From: Ceriagrion tenellum
Taxonomy: Eukaryota > Arthropoda > Insecta > Odonata > Coenagrionidae
NCBI GenBank assembly: GCA_963169105.1
Contig: OY720642.1
Location: 75,246,716-75,310,715 of the forward strand
Reading direction: 5' to 3'
DNA: 64,000 nucleotides
Below are positions 34,866 to 45,436 of the stretch, piece after piece. Numbering within the stretch: the first letter of the stretch is position 1; each line of letters starts with the position of its first letter. A program made the position numbers and the translations under genes. The notes under the pieces were generated by a model. The model did not search any database. It was not told the DNA's origin and worked only from the letters and a program-made list of their open reading frames with translations.

Positions 34866-35118
34866 TTTCAGGAAACATTGGATTTGTGGCAGGTATAATT
34901 TTTAATGAATGAAAAACAATTACTTGGTTATGATTCCTCAAGCAACACGGCCTAGGTTCCGGCGTATCATGCCATCATCAGATACAAGCAGTTAGGCGGC
35001 TTACGCTTACAACTGCTTGTATCTGTTGATGGCATGATATGCCGAAATCTAGGTCTTTTTGCTTAAAATAAAGCGTGGAATCGTAATCAAGTACTGTTTT
35101 TTCACTCATTATGAAGGA
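34866..35118 (-). mobile_element. Palindromic element with hammerhead-like cores on both arms
   Basis: Arms about 34900-34990 and 35011-35115 flank a GGCGGCTTACGC-type loop. The minus strand of the left arm has CTGATGA (34981-34975), GGCAT and ATACGCC pairing pieces and a GGAAC box. The right arm on plus has CTGTTGA (35023-35029), a perfect GGCAT/ATGCC stem, GAAA at 35044-35047 and AGGTC ending at 35055. The tail before the left arm (TTGGATTTGTGGCAGGTATA) matches the tails of the other copies. A target duplication is unclear. Confidence 0.55.
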
Positions 35119-36009
35119 ATAACACCAGAGACAGTGTCTCATATTCAATGTTATATTTTTCTTTAGAATGTTTACGTTCGAATTTCCAGTTTCCTAAATT
35201 ACCTATTTTTAGGTGGCTATCTTAGTATGTAAAATGTTAACGTTTCGCATGGCGTTTTAGGCGTATGGTTAATATAATGCACTGGTCGAAATAAATGAAA
35301 TTATTTGCCAAACTCCCCAACGGGCTCTCGCAGGTTAGTATTAGGATCTGTTAATGTTCAATGCTCAGACATACCGCACTAATAGCAGTGCGACTCATGC
35401 CATTATTCAATTAAATGGGTGTTTCGCGGTTGTAATTACGGAAAGAGGCTAATCGCTTGTGGAGCGACCTTCCCGTGTCCGATGACCGCGTTCGTGACTG
35501 CGATCAGGGGAAGAAATCGTTGGGCATTGCGGTCGCCGATGGCCCGGCGACCGCAGGCACGGTGCCCTCAGGGTTTTCCATTTGTGATGCGTGAGGGCGT
35601 CCTGCCCCGCCCTTACAATTAGAGTGTGTCTGCGAGCGTGTGATTGTCGAAGAGCAGCTTACGAAGCGGAACAAGGAACGCTGGATGTATATACGAAGGA
35701 GGGGCTCCGTCCATCGACGTGCAGGTGGTGGTTGATGATTGCTGAATAACCCATGATTGCCACGTCAATTTCTTCCGCGTCTTGAAGCCACGTTTTGACC
35801 AATTATGGCTGGTTGCGAGAACAATTTGTTATGGAATCAATAGTTATGAGATCCATAAAGTTATAGATCTCATGAATATATTCGGGTTACAGAAACACAT
35901 CTACTAACTACATGACTTATTTACCAATAGGTAATAGCCTCGAATATTTGATCTAATCTTCTACCACCGGGTAAAATTTGTGAAATTTTAGCCTATGAAT
36001 ATTTGCCAA
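35119..36009. other. GC-rich, CpG-containing patch at 35419-35760
   Basis: In an AT-rich background this ~340-bp interval is rich in CG dinucleotides. It carries a 67-codon plus frame (35419-35622) with many Arg and Pro. No protein family is recognised and no repeat partner was found in the window. It could be a promoter-type island or a piece of foreign or repeat DNA. Confidence 0.35.
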
Positions 36010-36224
36010 TGCACATAATAATAATTCAGTTTCCGGGATGATTCTGTTGGCCCGCATGTCCCTGGAATCCTAATAGGCTGCAAAGCCTGTCATCAGGTTT
36101 TCCAGGGACCGGGACAACAGAACTTTACATACATCCATGCCCTGGGCGGTGAAAAACTCACCCAGGCGGGACTACTCGAACCCGTGGCCCTCAGTTTAGC
36201 AGGCGAGGCGCCCCCGAGACCGGC
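36010..36224 (-). mobile_element. tRNA-derived SINE, family B, longer 3' body
   Basis: On minus: CGCCTCGCCTGCTAAACTGA, B box region GGGTTCGAGTAGTCCCGCCT, CCCAGGGCATGGATGTATGT, then a body with GGCTTTGCAGCC hairpin and CCAGGGACATGCGGG, ending in an ATT repeat near 36017-36030. An AGT insertion splits the B box. A CTGATGA in its body looked hammerhead-like but lacks the rest of the core. Confidence 0.6.
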
Positions 36225-37100
36225 AAATTTATCAAGTAATCAAGTCACCAAGCGGTTCATTGCGCATCCGCCATCTTGGCTAATATTGGAAGTCATTACT
36301 CCATGCCATAAGACATGAAACCAATAAATTTATCGAATGTTTCTGCAAAACTTATTGACTGGTGGCTTACGGGTCCCATAACTTTATAGAATACATGTGT
36401 CGTTCCTGTAACTGGTCATTAGGCGACCTACTCGTTATGGAAAGGGATATCCCTTCTCACTCCTGCAATCTGGATCAACCAAGTATCTGATCCATGTTTG
36501 GAACACTCCTTTTTATGTACCGTATCCAATTTATCATCAGACGTGAGTATAACAACTAGAAGAATTAGTAGAAGAATGCATCAAGACGATACAAGTAGGA
36601 TCAGCAGTGATCAGTGTCGAGGCTAAGGTAATAGGAGTGGGTATTGTAGATCACTCGCCTCTTAATCCATTCTTCAGAGACTTTAACATTCCAGTTGGCA
36701 AAAATCAGTCGACTTATACATAATGAGGAAGCGTATACAGTAATTAGCGTTTATATTGTGGTGGTCCCGCCATACACCCCTCCCTTTCGGATAGAACCTT
36801 AGTTTCCCCACGGTATTTAATCGGGATGAATGAGTCGGAGTTCCGTTCTCATAAATAGTTTGCCGTTCGGCCGTCACGGCTTATAGAGACCGTGCAGTCG
36901 AAAGGCGGGTGATGCCCCTCCACAATCAGACTTTTTAAGAAATTCAAAAGGGCACAGATAGGGTTTCTCCGGGTTCCGCGACCAACGCGTTGACGTTCTA
37001 ACAAATGCGATCGAGGGAAGGAAGATTAGCGATCTTGGCAGCAAAATTATAATTACTAGCGTCTTTTCTGTACTAACATTTAATGACTATAAAGCGCTTT
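36225..37100. other. No gene recognised
   Basis: Includes a 64-codon minus frame (36683-36877) in a GC-richer stretch that continues to about 37020. The translation is not recognised. Confidence 0.4.
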
Positions 37101-37103
37101 TCC

Positions 37104-37247
37104 CACACGGCGTCACCTTCAACATACAATTCACTTATCTCAAACGGCGTCACCTCCAATACGAAAAGAAATACAAAAAAATACCTGTTAGTGGCACACA
37201 GCGTCACCTTCGATGCAATATACACTTCTTTGACACGGCGTCACCTC
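37104..37247 (+). repeat. Four spaced GGCGTCACCT motifs
   Basis: The motif CACACGGCGTCACCT or a close variant occurs at about 37104, 37142, 37195 and 37233, with start-to-start steps of roughly 38, 53 and 38 bases. The DNA between is A-rich (for example AAAAGAAATACAAAAAAATA). It looks like a short degenerate tandem array. Confidence 0.6.
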
Positions 37248-37317
37248 TCAAATACACACAAAAAATACCCTCTTTGCACATGATTAAATTTTATCTAAAG
37301 TCTACTAAGGTCTTTTG

Positions 37318-38373
37318 CTAGTGATCACGGAAACTAGTCCAGAGATTCCAAATGCATGAAGCCAACCACAAAAGCAGGCTAGCCGTGAGTCGGGGATCGA
37401 CGTCGGTCGAAAAGGGGGAGCAATGGGGCGGAAGGAATAGCACGTGGCGACAGGAATTCTTACGAATTTGCCCGGGTGAAATCTCTTCTTTCGGAGATCC
37501 TGGGTGCTGATGCAGGGTGGCGGCGGCGATTACAATGAGCGGCTCGCGATGACCCTCAGCACCTCGTAGCCCTTTGAAGAAGCCCCGAACCTTGGGAGAC
37601 GTTTCCCATGCGCCTTGGCTTTCTCCACCTCTCTCCTCGTTTCTCAACAGTTTCTTGCCTCCGACTCCTTTTGTAGATGATGGCCGTCTTACTTGGCTCT
37701 AGCAGTGTTCCCCCAGTAATGTCTCTCCAGGCAATCTGTCCGAGAGCGTGTTTAAGAGTGTCTCCTCGTTGGTCTGGGGTGAGTGTTATATGCCCCTTTT
37801 CTTTCTCCCAGAATGCCCCACTGTGCGTCGTCTGCACTATTTCGATGGTCTTTTTCACCGGGATTTTCGAAACATGCTTCACGACACTCACTCACACTAT
37901 CACTCGTATTTTTCCACTTTAACACAAATACACTTTAAAAAAAATGTAATCAACACAAATAAATTATTAAATTCTATAAATAAATTCTGCTGCCTAAATC
38001 GCGGACTTCCCTCGATCGGTTAAAAAAAAACGATGAAAACCACGGAGTCGTCCGCGGACCATCACAATATATGTACAATGATATGCTTTTGTACGTATTA
38101 ATCTGTTATCGGTTCGCCACCAACGATACATCGTCGCTGTCAGTGACGGAAAAAGATATAAATATGCCCTATTGCAGCTGAAAAACAAACATATTCGGAA
38201 GCAAAATAGATGTGATATAACCTAACTTACTTGTCCTACTCTAACTATATGCTACTCGTCCCGTCTTGATGCATTATACTTCTACTTGTTCAAGTTTTCA
38301 TGCTCGCGTCTGATGATAAATTGGACATGCTGCTTATTATGGACTGTTTCAAACTTGGACCATAGACTTGGTT
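37318..38373. other. Unassigned GC-rich block with open frames on both strands
   Basis: Between 37318 and 37900 the minus strand has frames of 109 and 111 codons in different phases, and plus has overlapping frames of 81 and 91 codons. The minus 111-codon frame (37556-37891) is Lys/Arg-rich and unrecognised. Heavy overlap argues against all being genes. The 37900-38373 part is AT-rich with no feature. Confidence 0.35.
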
Positions 38374-40310
38374 GATCTAGATAGCAAGTATGTGTTATTG
38401 TAGAAAAATGTGAATGATTATATAAGTGTAGGAATCAATCTTCGATTTAGTTCTCCTTGTAGAAGAAGTAAGCTCATGCATATACGCATCAGAGCACTTT
38501 TTCGAGGATTAATATCTCGAATAATTTCAACAGATTCAGGCGAGATGCCGTGGAAGCTCGTCATATTAAAACGGAAACAACAATTGCACTCTTTTACAAG
38601 TTATTTTAATGCGTACGACGCGTTTCAGCTCACAGAACCATCATCAGGAACAAGACATATTTGGTAGAGAGCACATCACATTTATACATTTTACAAGTTT
38701 GAGAAAGGGGGGGTATTAGGAACAGAAATAAGGTGGGGAAGTGGCGCGTAAACGAAAACCTTATTTCTGTTCCTCACCCCTCCCCCTTTCTCAAACCTGT
38801 AAAGTGTATGTGATGTGCTCTCTACCAAATATGTCTTGTACCTGATGATGGCTCTGTGAGATGAAACGCGTCGTACGCATTAAAAGACCTCGTGGAATAG
38901 TGCAGTTGTTGTTTCTGTTTTAATATTAATATCTCGAATAATTTTATCTTAACCAATTGTTATACAACACCACATTTCCTTCGCATCTAAGTTTTGAATT
39001 GTATGATGTTTGTAAAATTTTTTCTCCAATGTAAGAGCATACGTAAGAGATGTAATAAGTTTGCTTACAGCTTGAAGTACGTAATTTTGCATTTGAATAA
39101 CCTTTTTATTTAAAATAAATAAATCCATAGTTCCAATTTTTCTAGTTGCAAATAAAAAACCAAGCGTTGAGACTATTTTCTCCGTTCATAGAGCCATTTG
39201 GGTATTCGTTGATGACGGAAGCGCTAATGTAACTGCAGTAACAGTGGGGATGAAAATTCTGTTTTCTACCAGATGAATAAATCACCTCTAGTGCAGATCC
39301 CTCGTTAAGGCTGCGGGTGACTCTCACACCCCTTAACCCTTATAGGGACTGAGAACTCGATATGACTTTATACCCGCTTCATTTAATCCGCAATCACCTC
39401 GGCTCAGCGGGCAGACGAGGCGGAACTGCTTGCATCCACACCCCGAACGCCACAACTACTTGGTACTCATTAGCTCCCCGCTTCTCTCAGATTACCATCT
39501 TCGCCGCAAGGCCATCCCTTTCCTCCCCAACCGACCCTCTAACCCACCCTATATGACTTTCCGCCGTCTCTCATTATCCCGCCTTCTCTCACATCCAATG
39601 GAAACCGTTACTCCGTCTCCCCCTACGTTATATCTGATTCTGAGAGACGCATTTACCGTACCCTGCCGATACGAGAGCACTTAGCGCCAAAAATATTTTC
39701 AATCAACGGAATGGGTGTCTTCATTCGCCGCGTAAAATGAAAACCTTTTCAGAAAGATTGTTTCCGTGATATTGCTCGAGTCCTTGTCAGTGTTTATTGC
39801 ACACGAGCTATAATTAATCGAAAGCCTTTTTTTTTAATATCACCAATTTGATTGACCCATATAGCAAGGATGTGCTATTGTAGAGAAATATGGATAGTTA
39901 TATAAGAGGATAGGTATAAAATCAATCTTCGATTTAGTTCTTGAAGGAGATGTAAGCTCATGCAAATATGCATCAGAGCACTTTTTCGAGGATTTATATC
40001 TCGATTAATTTTTCCTCAACCAATTGTTGCTCAACATCACATTTCCTTCGCATCAAAGTTTTGAATTTTATGATGTTTGTCAAATTTTCTCTCCGATGTC
40101 AGAGCATATTACATGCATGTATTTTTATAATTTAAGTGATGTAATAAGTTAGGTTACAGCTTGAAGTACGTAATTCTGCATTTACTCAACCATTTTATTT
40201 TAAAAAACTAAGCCCATTGATCCAATTTTTCTTATTGAAACTAAAAAGTCCAAGCGTCATGACTATTTTCTCTGTTTATAGAGCCATATGGGTAGGTGTT
40301 CTTTGAAGAT
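38374..40310 (+). repeat. Direct duplication of a ~460-bp segment
   Basis: Segment 1 (38374-39215, excluding the insertion at 38528-38924) and segment 2 (39852-40310) align through ATCAATCTTCGATTTAGTTC, AGAGCACTTTTTCGAGGATT, CTTGAAGTACGTAATT and TTTATAGAGCCAT-type blocks. They are separated by about 640 bp of single-copy DNA with GC-rich frames at 39362-39684. Because the palindromic insertion is in only one copy, the duplication predates that insertion. Confidence 0.75.
38528..38924 (-). mobile_element. Palindromic element with intact hammerhead-like cores and 20-bp target duplication
   Basis: The arms run from about 38564 to 38724 and 38762 to 38924 and pair almost throughout. The right arm on plus reads CTGATGA 38842-38848, a short hairpin, GAAAC 38863-38867 and GCGTC ending at 38872. 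The GTAC before it (38838-38841) can pair with GTAC after it (38873-38876) as stem I. The left arm carries the same core on minus (38647-38617) with a better GGTTC/GAGCT stem. A 36-bp tail with CCGTGGAAGCTCGTCATATT precedes the left arm. A perfect 20-bp duplication lies at 38508-38527 and 38925-38944. Confidence 0.7.
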
Positions 40311-40768
40311 GGAGGCCTAATTTCTTTATTTTGTCAAAGTGCAAATTTTGTCAGAGGTAAAAATGATCAGAATTTAATAGTTGGAAGGTCAATTTTTAAA
40401 ACAGGAATCATTTGCAGGAGGGATGAAGTAAAAAATTAATATTCAAGAGAAATATTTGTTTAATACTAGAATCTTTCAGGAGACGGATCTGTTGGAGTTA
40501 TTCTTTCTCGGTGAGAATGTTGCAGGCAGTTGCTCTATAGTTAACGATAAACGTACAGCAGTTGAAATTTGATAGGAGAGTTGTTCAGATGACAACCGCG
40601 TACACGTAATAAATAAGTTCACGCGAGCAAACACAAGAGATTTTTATATAAAACGATTCTAGCAAAAGCTAACCTACACAAACTGAAACACGACACGAGA
40701 AATATGAAAGTATGTAATTATTATACGTTATTTACAATCCGAACCCTGAATATTGCGAACTTAAGTCA
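40311..40768. other. No feature recognised
   Basis: AT-rich DNA between the duplicated segment and a MITE. No open frame of note. Confidence 0.45.
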
Positions 40769-41028
40769 ATATGGAATGAGCACTCCAGAAGTCAAGGGGT
40801 CTAAGTAACAAAATCGTTGTTTTGAGAAAACTTAAGTCAAAGTTGAAGATGTTTGGTACAACCCACTAAGTAGTTAAGAGGCATTACACTAGATAGCAGC
40901 ACCTGTCAAGAAAATCACTTGGATCCCTTCATCACCTAAAAGATTTATATTTTCACATCTCATTCCTGTACCTAACTTATATTTTTTAATGTCACTTCGA
41001 CCCCTTGACTTCTGGAGTCCACAAATAA
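40769..41028. mobile_element. MITE, copy 2 (same family as 3005-3258)
   Basis: It shares CCAGAAGTCAAGGGGTCTAA on the left, its complement on the right, and the body including TTGGTACAACCCACTAAGTA and ATAGCAGCACCTGTCAAGAA. The outermost bases are more degraded than in copy 1, and the TA duplication is not clear here. Confidence 0.6.
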
Positions 41029-41603
41029 GATTATCTAAGCTAATATACAAAAGAAACGACTATGAAGGAATTAATAGCCTACGTATAATATTGATAACAA
41101 ATTTGTTGTTTGTAAATTTGTAAAAAGGTAACAAAAGTATTAAATGAAACACTATAAATACTAGGATTTAAAAAATGCTAAAACTACCTAAAGAATGAAA
41201 AAGGAAATTACTGTGTACAAAGACCTAGCCTTAAATTCTTAGCCCTAAATGATTAAAACAAATTTGAAACTATTTCTTCTAATCAAAGGAACTACGCTTG
41301 AAATAAAAACACGACTAAATTAAGACTATGAATGTAAAGTATAAAATTAGAAACTTATCAAAAACTAGGTATAATCCGAATATCGCCAGCAAATTTCAAC
41401 GTGGCCTCCCCCTTTCCTTGAGTCTCTGTAGGGTTTTACAAGTTGGCTTCTTTCATCTTTTAACGCATGCCTTGTTCATGGCTCTGCCTTTTATATGTGT
41501 TGGTGTTAATATTCATAATTTAAATGATTGTAAAGATATTCGTTTTATAGGTGGTTTATTACACCCTCCGTCAGGGAAAACAATTAGCCTTGGCGTCTTT
41601 GGT
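41029..41603. other. No gene recognised
   Basis: A 111-codon plus frame (41328-41663) begins in AT-rich DNA and runs into a repeated segment. The translation has no recognised domain. Confidence 0.35.
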
Positions 41604-41728
41604 TCAGATCAGGCTAATTTCGACGGCATGAATGTCTCCTCCCGCCCTCATTTCCCCAAATAATCCTTTCCTTTTAACATATTCAACTCTTCTGAATATG
41701 TAAAAATGACCCAAATTGCATACTTACT
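41604..41728 (+). repeat. Short dispersed repeat, copy 1
   Basis: About 125 bp sharing CCCAAATAATCCTTTCCT, AACATATTCAACTCT and AAAATGACCCAAATTG with 45511-45635. It has no coding content and no clear ends. The two copies flank the 2.58-kb DNA element at a distance. Confidence 0.6.
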
Positions 41729-41924
41729 GCTATCTGCTAATGGCTCCTAGCAGTTTTCACTCGAGGGTACATGTCGAATACTGCTACATCAAAAAGTTTT
41801 ATCTCAGGCTACTGAAAGATATTTTTTCTACAAATAAAACTCAACACACAAGATTTCCATACTCAATGCAGAATTGGTTGAGTTTGTATAATTTTTTAAG
41901 GTTACTTTTTTCGGAGGCCAAGAA

Positions 41925-42020
41925 TCCTGTGGGCGAGGTGCCCTACGCATTAGCTTTCCACCACTCGGGCCTGAGTTTGAATCCCAGTCATGGTGGAAAA
42001 TTCTCAGATGAATTTTCATC
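41925..42020 (+). mobile_element. tRNA-derived SINE scrap
   Basis: GGGCGAGGTGCCCTACGCAT and the B box GAGTTTGAATCCCAGTCATGG followed by GTGGAAAATTCTCAGATGAA are tRNA-like. The body differs from families A, B and C. Only one copy is seen in the window. Confidence 0.45.
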
Positions 42021-42066
42021 CATTTTTAAGTTACAAGTGGAGAGAAGTTCTTGGTGTATAGTACAT

Positions 42067-44646
42067 TAGGGTGGTCACAAGAAATCGATGTTCGATTTTT
42101 TCCGGGGGACCCCCTTAAAAATTGCCAACTACTAAAAAATGAGATTGACAAAGTTTCAGCTCAACTTGACAACGTTAACCCGTGCCTCATTGAGGCTGAA
42201 GTTAGGAAAACATGCGATTTTTAGCAAAAAATCACAGTTTTTTCGCCATAAAATGAAAACCATTTGTTGTAGAGACCTGATTCTCGTGTCATAACATCGG
42301 AAATTTTGTAGTCTCAAAGTTTAATGCGTTCTCTTTTTTTGCTAAAACTTATAGATGTAGTGATATTTAGTATTTTTCTGGTTCATCTGCGGTCCATATC
42401 CTCAAAGGTGACTTAACATGCTAAGGCCTAAAAACATTTCTACATTCAATTACAACTGCTTTCCAGGATTTGCTTACTTTCTTCTCATTGTATATACCTA
42501 CTCTAATGGGTTTATTTTTGGTGTTTTCAAAAATATATATAGCATAATCCAAATTGGAAATAAAAAAAAATTATGGGAAACGGAGAGCAAGTTAGGTGTG
42601 AGAACAAATATTGTTCAAATGTATTCTATTCAAAGTATTGATAATTATTTACAATTATTGGATATAAGTACTCGGCAATGGCTTAGATAAGGTGGTTTTT
42701 GAAGTCTGGATATATTTATCTACATTCAGATACAATTTTCAACCGCAACTGCCGTTGTTTTTCATCTCAAAGAGGAATTGAAGTCTTGTATTAATTTTAC
42801 GCCCCTTTCAGCAGTGTCATTAACAACCTTTAAACCATTCACAAATTTTTTACTTTTTTTTATATATTTTTTTAAATAATGCTGATAATAATGCCTTTTA
42901 ATAATAAATAATGCCTTTTAAATAATGCTGATTTTCACACCGTCCCTTGGGATCAGTACTTAAAAATTCTGTATTGATTTTAAATCTCTTTAAAAAATTT
43001 AGAGTTTGAGGAGAAACAAAATACTCAACTTCTTTGTCTAATAAATGATCAACTTGGGCAAGACGTAGTGTTGATTTTATATCCTTATCGTCACAATCAT
43101 CATCTTCATTTTCGTCAAGACACATAATCTTCTTCATTTTCGTCAAGACACATAAATTTTCTAGCTATGCTAGTTATGATATTGTTTCCCAAAGTATCAT
43201 CAAAAAATGAAATTGCCACTTGTTCCGAGTTGAGATACCATGAGATAGATGGTTGACCATTTTAGAGAGTACCATGTCTGCAACTTCTTTGTCAATTTTC
43301 CTATATTCGACAGACGATTTCAATAATTACAGGTCTTGATTTGGGGCCAAATTTGGTTTTTGGGCATTGAACCATGATTTTATATAAATATTTATTATAA
43401 ATAAACAAATATCTTCAATAGCTTTTTTCTCTAAATTAGTTGATGAAAATTCATCCCTGAAAATATATATTTATAGACAGTAAATCGCATTTGCTGGGCA
43501 AGAAATACCTTTTGGAGGAATACGACCTAAAAGAATCAAGCAAAGTTGCATGAATTCTTTATAATAATCCCTGGTCTGTTGGTTTTCTGATTGTTCAATT
43601 GAGAAACTTGAAATTTGATCCATATCAATAATTTAATGTCTAATATTTTCATCTTTTACTCCAGTTCTGAAATCTTATACTCCAGTCTTGAAATAATTTC
43701 TCACTTCACTTTGTACGTTTCAGACTTTTCATTGTTACCGACCATGGTTTCGACGTATTAATTCATTAAAGAGGCGACAGTATACATACTATATATCGAA
43801 GCGCTGATTGACCGCAATGAAAAGAGTCATATGCAAAGTAAAATGTAATTTCCTGTGATGCAGTACAACAATGTAAAGCCTGAAGCTTCAATTTATACGT
43901 TTTTACTCATTGCCTGTTCGTCGTCTGTCAAAGCTAAATTTAGGTTTAGCGAGAGGAGACTCAGCAGACATTGTTAGAAAAACGGACCTTCAGATGTCAC
44001 TTTTGAGTAAACTTCAACCGCTAAACATATTGAGGACCCATCTTCTTGAGGCTTGAAACTAGATTCTTATCAATTACTTACTTGAGGCTTATAATTAGAT
44101 TCCTATTAAGTTGAGATACATAGAGTCAAAAAGAATCATTCATTTGAATGCAAATTAGTCTTAATTATTTTCCAAAAAATTTCAATAATTTCTATCTTGC
44201 TTTAATCATTTAAATTTTTATGCAAATGATACGCAAGAAAAAAACCATTACAAGTAATGAAACTTATTGTTTTGCCATTTTCCAAAAAGGGCGATAGAGG
44301 GTATGTGGACCGCGACCTGACCTGAAAAATGCTAAATTCCACTAAATCTATAAGTTTTAGCAAAAAAAGATCTAGAACCAAATTTAACGACAGTGAAATT
44401 TCCTATGTAATGACTGAAGAGTCAGGTTTCTACGACAAAATTTTTTTATTTTAAAGAGGAAAAACTTATATTTTGGCTAAAAATCGCATTTTCTCCAAAT
44501 TTCAGCCTCAATGAGGTACGGGTTAGCGTTGTTAAGTTGAGCTGAAACTTTGACATTCTCATTTTTTAGCCAATTGGCAACTTTGAAGGGGGTCACCCGG
44601 AGGATATGGCGAAAAAATAATTCCCATTTATCTTGTGACCACCCTA
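42067..44646. mobile_element. 2.58-kb DNA transposon with ~300-bp TIRs and 9-bp target duplication
   Basis: Outer ends are TAGGGTGGTCACAAG and CTTGTGACCACCCTA. Homology in inverted orientation continues inward about 300 bp, to around 42400 and 44310, with shared blocks such as CTCATTGAGGCTGAA and TTTGCTAAAACTTATAGAT. A perfect 9-bp duplication, ATAGTACAT, lies at 42058-42066 and 44647-44655. Long terminal repeats with a 9-bp target site fit Mutator-like elements best. Merlin-type or an undescribed superfamily is possible. The interior holds a broken frame on minus. Confidence 0.8.
42898..43622 (-). pseudogene. Broken frame inside the 2.58-kb DNA element
   Basis: With several frame changes the minus strand reads YYKEFMQLCLILLGRIPPKG, later LEKKAIEDICLFIINIYIKS and QKPNLAP, and in frame at 43146-42898 DIKSTLRLAQVDHLLDKEVE then FVSPQTLNFLKRF. 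I recall similar uncharacterised multi-copy proteins in invertebrate genomes but cannot confirm it. Stops and frameshifts (for example near 43475 and 43190) show it is dead. It is probably element-encoded. No catalytic triad can be identified. Confidence 0.45.
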
Positions 44647-44655
44647 ATAGTACAT

Positions 44656-44985
44656 CCTACGTTAGGTGGAACAATCGGCCGTGGTCACCTGGGCGACTTT
44701 AGTTATTACTTTGCGCGCTGGGCTTTAAAATGAAGGTCCTCTCAGAAAAACTGATGATTTTTACACACCTTCCTGGATTGTGAAAGAAGATTTTGTTAAA
44801 CCCAGGGTATTGAACATTTTTACCGTTAAAATTTATTATATCACTTTGTGGTCATATGCATATCTACCAGAAAGACTGCAGCCATACCAGCAGTCCAACT
44901 GCTGTGAAATAATGATATTCTTAACTAAATTTCAGGAAAAAATATTTTTCTGACGACGTAAAAAAACATACTAATAACACCCTCG
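44656..44985. other. No feature recognised
   Basis: Unique-looking DNA between the transposon and a LINE scrap. Confidence 0.4.
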
Positions 44986-45436
44986 TACTACGGTGGATTA
45001 GATCGTGCCGATAAAATTTGAGAGATAGATTGTAGATCTGATAGGTATAAAATGTCATTTTTTTTCCGCGTACCATTCGGGACCATAACAGCTGTGATCG
45101 TCGTTATGAATAGTGCGAATAGTGAGATTAGCTACATTGTAGATCTTTCTCTTTATATTTACTACGTTCTTATTTATGCATTATGTAAATTTTGATGTTC
45201 TCATTTTTGCATGATGTTTTGAATCTGTAGCAGTAGTCTTTGTATCCTTTGCATGTTGGAACGATTGACGATAGAACGTTTCTGGGTTAGTTGATTTTCC
45301 ATTGGCGCGTTGTATGTGTGGTTTCAATGTAGTTTCGGTGTTCTGCCGTATAATTGATGCATGCCTGGTGTGGAAGCACCCTTGCCTCACAACCTTTGGG
45401 TGGCTTTCAGGGTATGACGTAGATGTAGATGTATTC
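44986..45436 (+). mobile_element. LINE fragment, jockey/CR1 group
   Basis: The plus strand has eroded GGATTAGATCGTGCCGATAA and TAGATCTGATAGGTATAAAA, corresponding to the R-D-R-Y-K segment of the reverse-transcriptase C-terminus, then the FRVPF-like end. The copy finishes with CAGGGTATGACGTAGATG plus GATGTA at 45415-45434. The minus-strand 69-codon frame across it (45181-45390) is incidental. Confidence 0.65.

Noticed and set aside
36010..36224. Hammerhead-like CTGATGA in SINE family B body
   Set aside because: A GGCTTTGCAGCC hairpin follows, but the GAAAC box and cleavage site are not in place.
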